A stretch of DNA of 64,000 bases, taken from Syntrophobotulus glycolicus DSM 8271. GTDB taxonomy: Bacteria > Bacillota > Desulfitobacteriia > Desulfitobacteriales > Syntrophobotulaceae. A program made the translations under genes and the position numbers. The DNA is taken from assembly GCF_000190635.1 (NCBI RefSeq), contig NC_015172.1, positions 2,418,001-2,482,000 on the forward strand, written 5' to 3'. Numbering within the stretch: position 1 is the stretch's first letter; the number at the start of each line of letters is the position of its first letter. Positions 62,223 through 64,000 of this stretch are shown in pieces. The notes beneath the pieces are model-generated. The model was given only the letters and a program-made list of their open reading frames with translations, did not search any database and was not told the DNA's origin.

Positions 62223-63407
62223 TCAAAGCATAAACTTTGTCAGAACAGCATTCGCCACAAAAAAATATTGAGGGTTCAGCTTTAACCTTCCATGATCGGC
62301 TAACAGGTACCCTTTTTGCATATATTCTGCCAAAAATTCTCTATAAATATCCTCTATATTGCGTTGAAATTTTCCGTAAAATGTTTCAAAAGCAATCCCT
62401 TCAGCCGTCCTCAATCCCAGCATCATGAATTCAGAAATCATTTGCTCCTCCGTCAGGTATTCCCGGTCTTCTGCTTGAGCCTGCCGGGCATAGCCCTCTG
62501 CCAGGTTCAAATTATACTGATCGAGGCTGTCTATATTTTTACTTCTTACTCCTTTTAAGCAGGATACGGCCCCCGGACCAAGCCCAAGATATTGATCCCC
62601 CCGCCAATAGGACAAATTGTGCCGGCACTCATAACCGGGGAGCGCAAAGTTCGATATTTCATAGCGGGCATATCCCGCTGTTTCCAGAAGTTCAACCGCT
62701 CCCTCATACATATCGGCCTGCAGATCATCGTCCGGCAGACAGACATTGGCTTTGCCGGCGCCGTCAGAACCGTATTCCCGGCCGAAAGGTGTTTCCTCTT
62801 CCAAAGTCAGGGCATAGAGAGAAAGATGCTGAGGCTTAAAGGCTATCGCTTTTTCCAGAGTCTCAAACCACTTTTCCATTGTCTGTCCCGGCAATCCGAA
62901 CATCAAATCCAGGTTTAGATTATCGATTCCCGCTCCACGAATGATTTTAACCGCCTCTTCCACTTGTTTGACCCCGTGAATTCTCCCGATCTCCTTTAAA
63001 AAGCCGTCATCTAAAGCCTGTACCCCCAGAGAAACCCGGTTGATCCCAAAGGCCTGCAAAATTTGCGCTTTCTTTTCGTTGATTGTTCCCGGATTGCATT
63101 CTATGGTCCTCTCTGTTCTTCCGTCGTTCCGGCCGGCTATTTCCCCGATCAGAATAAGCAATTCCTTTAATTCCCCTTCATCCAGCACCGACGGTGTTCC
63201 TCCCCCAATAAAAAGAGAAGATACCCCGCCCGGGGCATCCTGTCTGCGCAGAGAAATTTCCTTCCGTATACCCTCCAAATATTTACGGATCAAGACACTT
63301 CTGTTTTTGTCCTCTTTCCCGTTCGGGGCCAGAGCAACGGAATAAAAAGCACAATACGGACACTTTTTTACACAAAACGGAACATGTACATACAAGGCAG
63401 TCATCAC
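62223..63407 (-). CDS. hemW: Radical SAM heme chaperone HemW (HemN-like)
   Basis: HemW binds heme and transfers it to apoproteins; it was long annotated as coproporphyrinogen oxidase. The 394-residue protein has the cluster motif VPFCVKKCPYCAFYS (CxxxCxxC), LFIGGGTPSVLDEGELKELL and the segment GVQALDDGFLKEIGRIH. The N-terminal extension of true HemN is absent. It lies between lepA and hrcA, as usual in Firmicutes. Confidence 0.94.
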   Translation of the reverse strand: MMTALYVHVPFCVKKCPYCAFYSVALAPNGKEDKNRSVLIRKYLEGIRKEISLRRQDAPGGVSSLFIGGGTPSVLDEGELKELLILIGEIAGRNDGRTERTIECNPGTINEKKAQILQAFGINRVSLGVQALDDGFLKEIGRIHGVKQVEEAVKIIRGAGIDNLNLDLMFGLPGQTMEKWFETLEKAIAFKPQHLSLYALTLEEETPFGREYGSDGAGKANVCLPDDDLQADMYEGAVELLETAGYARYEISNFALPGYECRHNLSYWRGDQYLGLGPGAVSCLKGVRSKNIDSLDQYNLNLAEGYARQAQAEDREYLTEEQMISEFMMLGLRTAEGIAFETFYGKFQRNIEDIYREFLAEYMQKGYLLADHGRLKLNPQYFFVANAVLTKFML

Positions 63408-63433
63408 TTGTCCCTCCGCCCGTTCCTGAATAT

Positions 63434-64000
63434 TCAGTCGTCCATTTTCAGTACGGCCATAAAAGCATCCTGAGGAATTTCCACACTGCCAACCTGCTTC
63501 ATCCGTTTCTTCCCCTCTTTCTGCTTTTCCAAAAGCTTGCGTTTCCGGCTGATATCACCGCCATAGCATTTGGCCAATACATCCTTGCGCATCGCCTGAA
63601 TGGTCTCCCTGGCAATAACCCTTGTCCCGATTGCCGCCTGAATCGGCACCTCAAACATCTGTCTGGGAATGAGCTTACGCAGTTTTTCCACAAGTTTCCG
63701 TCCGCGAGGATAAGCTTTGTCCTTGTGAACAATAAAAGACAGCGCATCAACGATCTCGCCGCTAAGCATGATATCCAATTTAATCAGGTCGGATTCCTTA
63801 TAGCCCTTCAACGCATAGTCCAGAGAAGCAAATCCTTTTGTCCGGGATTTGAGCTGGTCAAAATAATCATAGACAATTTCACTGAGCGGAAGCTCATAAT
63901 GAAGACTTACCCTGGTCTCCGTAATATATTCCATGTTCACAAAGGTTCCGCGTTTTTCCTGATTCAGCTCCATAATTGCCCCTACATATTCCGAAGGAAC
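63434..64000 (-). CDS. lepA: Elongation factor 4 (LepA), C-terminal part
   Basis: Only the last 188 residues lie in the window; the frame stays open to the edge ([18 protein letters not shown]). The visible part includes domain V and the LepA-specific C-terminal domain. Its marks are [40 protein letters not shown] and [20 protein letters not shown], then the conserved [20 protein letters not shown]. LepA is a ribosome-associated translation GTPase. Confidence 0.96.
   Translation of the reverse strand, partial: VPSEYVGAIMELNQEKRGTFVNMEYITETRVSLHYELPLSEIVYDYFDQLKSRTKGFASLDYALKGYKESDLIKLDIMLSGEIVDALSFIVHKDKAYPRGRKLVEKLRKLIPRQMFEVPIQAAIGTRVIARETIQAMRKDVLAKCYGGDISRKRKLLEKQKEGKKRMKQVGSVEIPQDAFMAVLKMDD

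Overview
The window looks like chromosome of an anaerobic, endospore-forming Firmicute of the Clostridia. The likely source is a Peptococcaceae relative such as Desulfitobacterium or Dehalobacter; that is inferred from gene content and order, not from a search. Spore genes (ypeB, a gerA-type operon, yqfC, yqfD), anaerobic pyruvate formate-lyase, LL-diaminopimelate aminotransferase and the order lepA-hemW-hrcA-grpE-dnaK-dnaJ-prmA-rsmE-mtaB, then yqfC-yqfD-phoH-pgpH-ybeY-dgkA-cdd-era and glyQS-ccpN-yqfL-ppdK / dgt-dnaG-rpoD all point this way.

Layout. Positions 1-6.7 kb hold the end of ypeB, a Mg2+ locus (M-box riboswitch, a channel-less MgtE-N/CBS protein and an NRAMP-related transporter), a ferritin-like protein, a secreted CHAP amidase and an SPFH/ribbon-helix-helix pair. 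Positions 7-14.6 kb (+ strand) carry thiamine salvage (thiD-cytX-thiM-thiE), plsC, and a ZTP riboswitch in front of pflB-pflA. Positions 14.6-19.1 kb hold a germinant receptor operon and two tiny membrane peptides. Then come dapL, a membrane glycosyltransferase, RNase P RNA, a DnaA-box-rich gap, nif3, trmK, two tRNAs, rpoD, dnaG and dgt, all on the minus strand.

Positions 29.9-35.6 kb form an accessory patch set into the otherwise housekeeping ppdK-dgt neighbourhood. It contains a guanidine-I riboswitch with a SugE/Gdx exporter, an Rnk-like protein, a GyrI-like protein and three toxin-antitoxin modules. In all three modules the antitoxin is intact but the toxin is damaged: vapC by a frameshift, relE by an internal stop, and yafQ by fusion to a headless kinase fragment. 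The modules are separated by degenerate copies of the 3' end of ppdK (coding ...AAQAALKG-stop), often with a terminator and a short CATTATGGAACACTTT motif. This pattern suggests repeated insertion or duplication at the ppdK 3' end, and it is the most unusual structure in the window.

Positions 35.6-64 kb are a dense minus-strand housekeeping array: ppdK with its regulator and a CcpN-like repressor; glyQS behind a T-box; recO, deoC, era, cdd, dgkA, ybeY, pgpH, phoH, yqfD, yqfC, yqeY, rpsU, hinT; tRNA and rRNA modification genes; and the dnaJ-dnaK-grpE-hrcA heat-shock operon under a CIRCE element, ending in hemW and the C-terminus of lepA.
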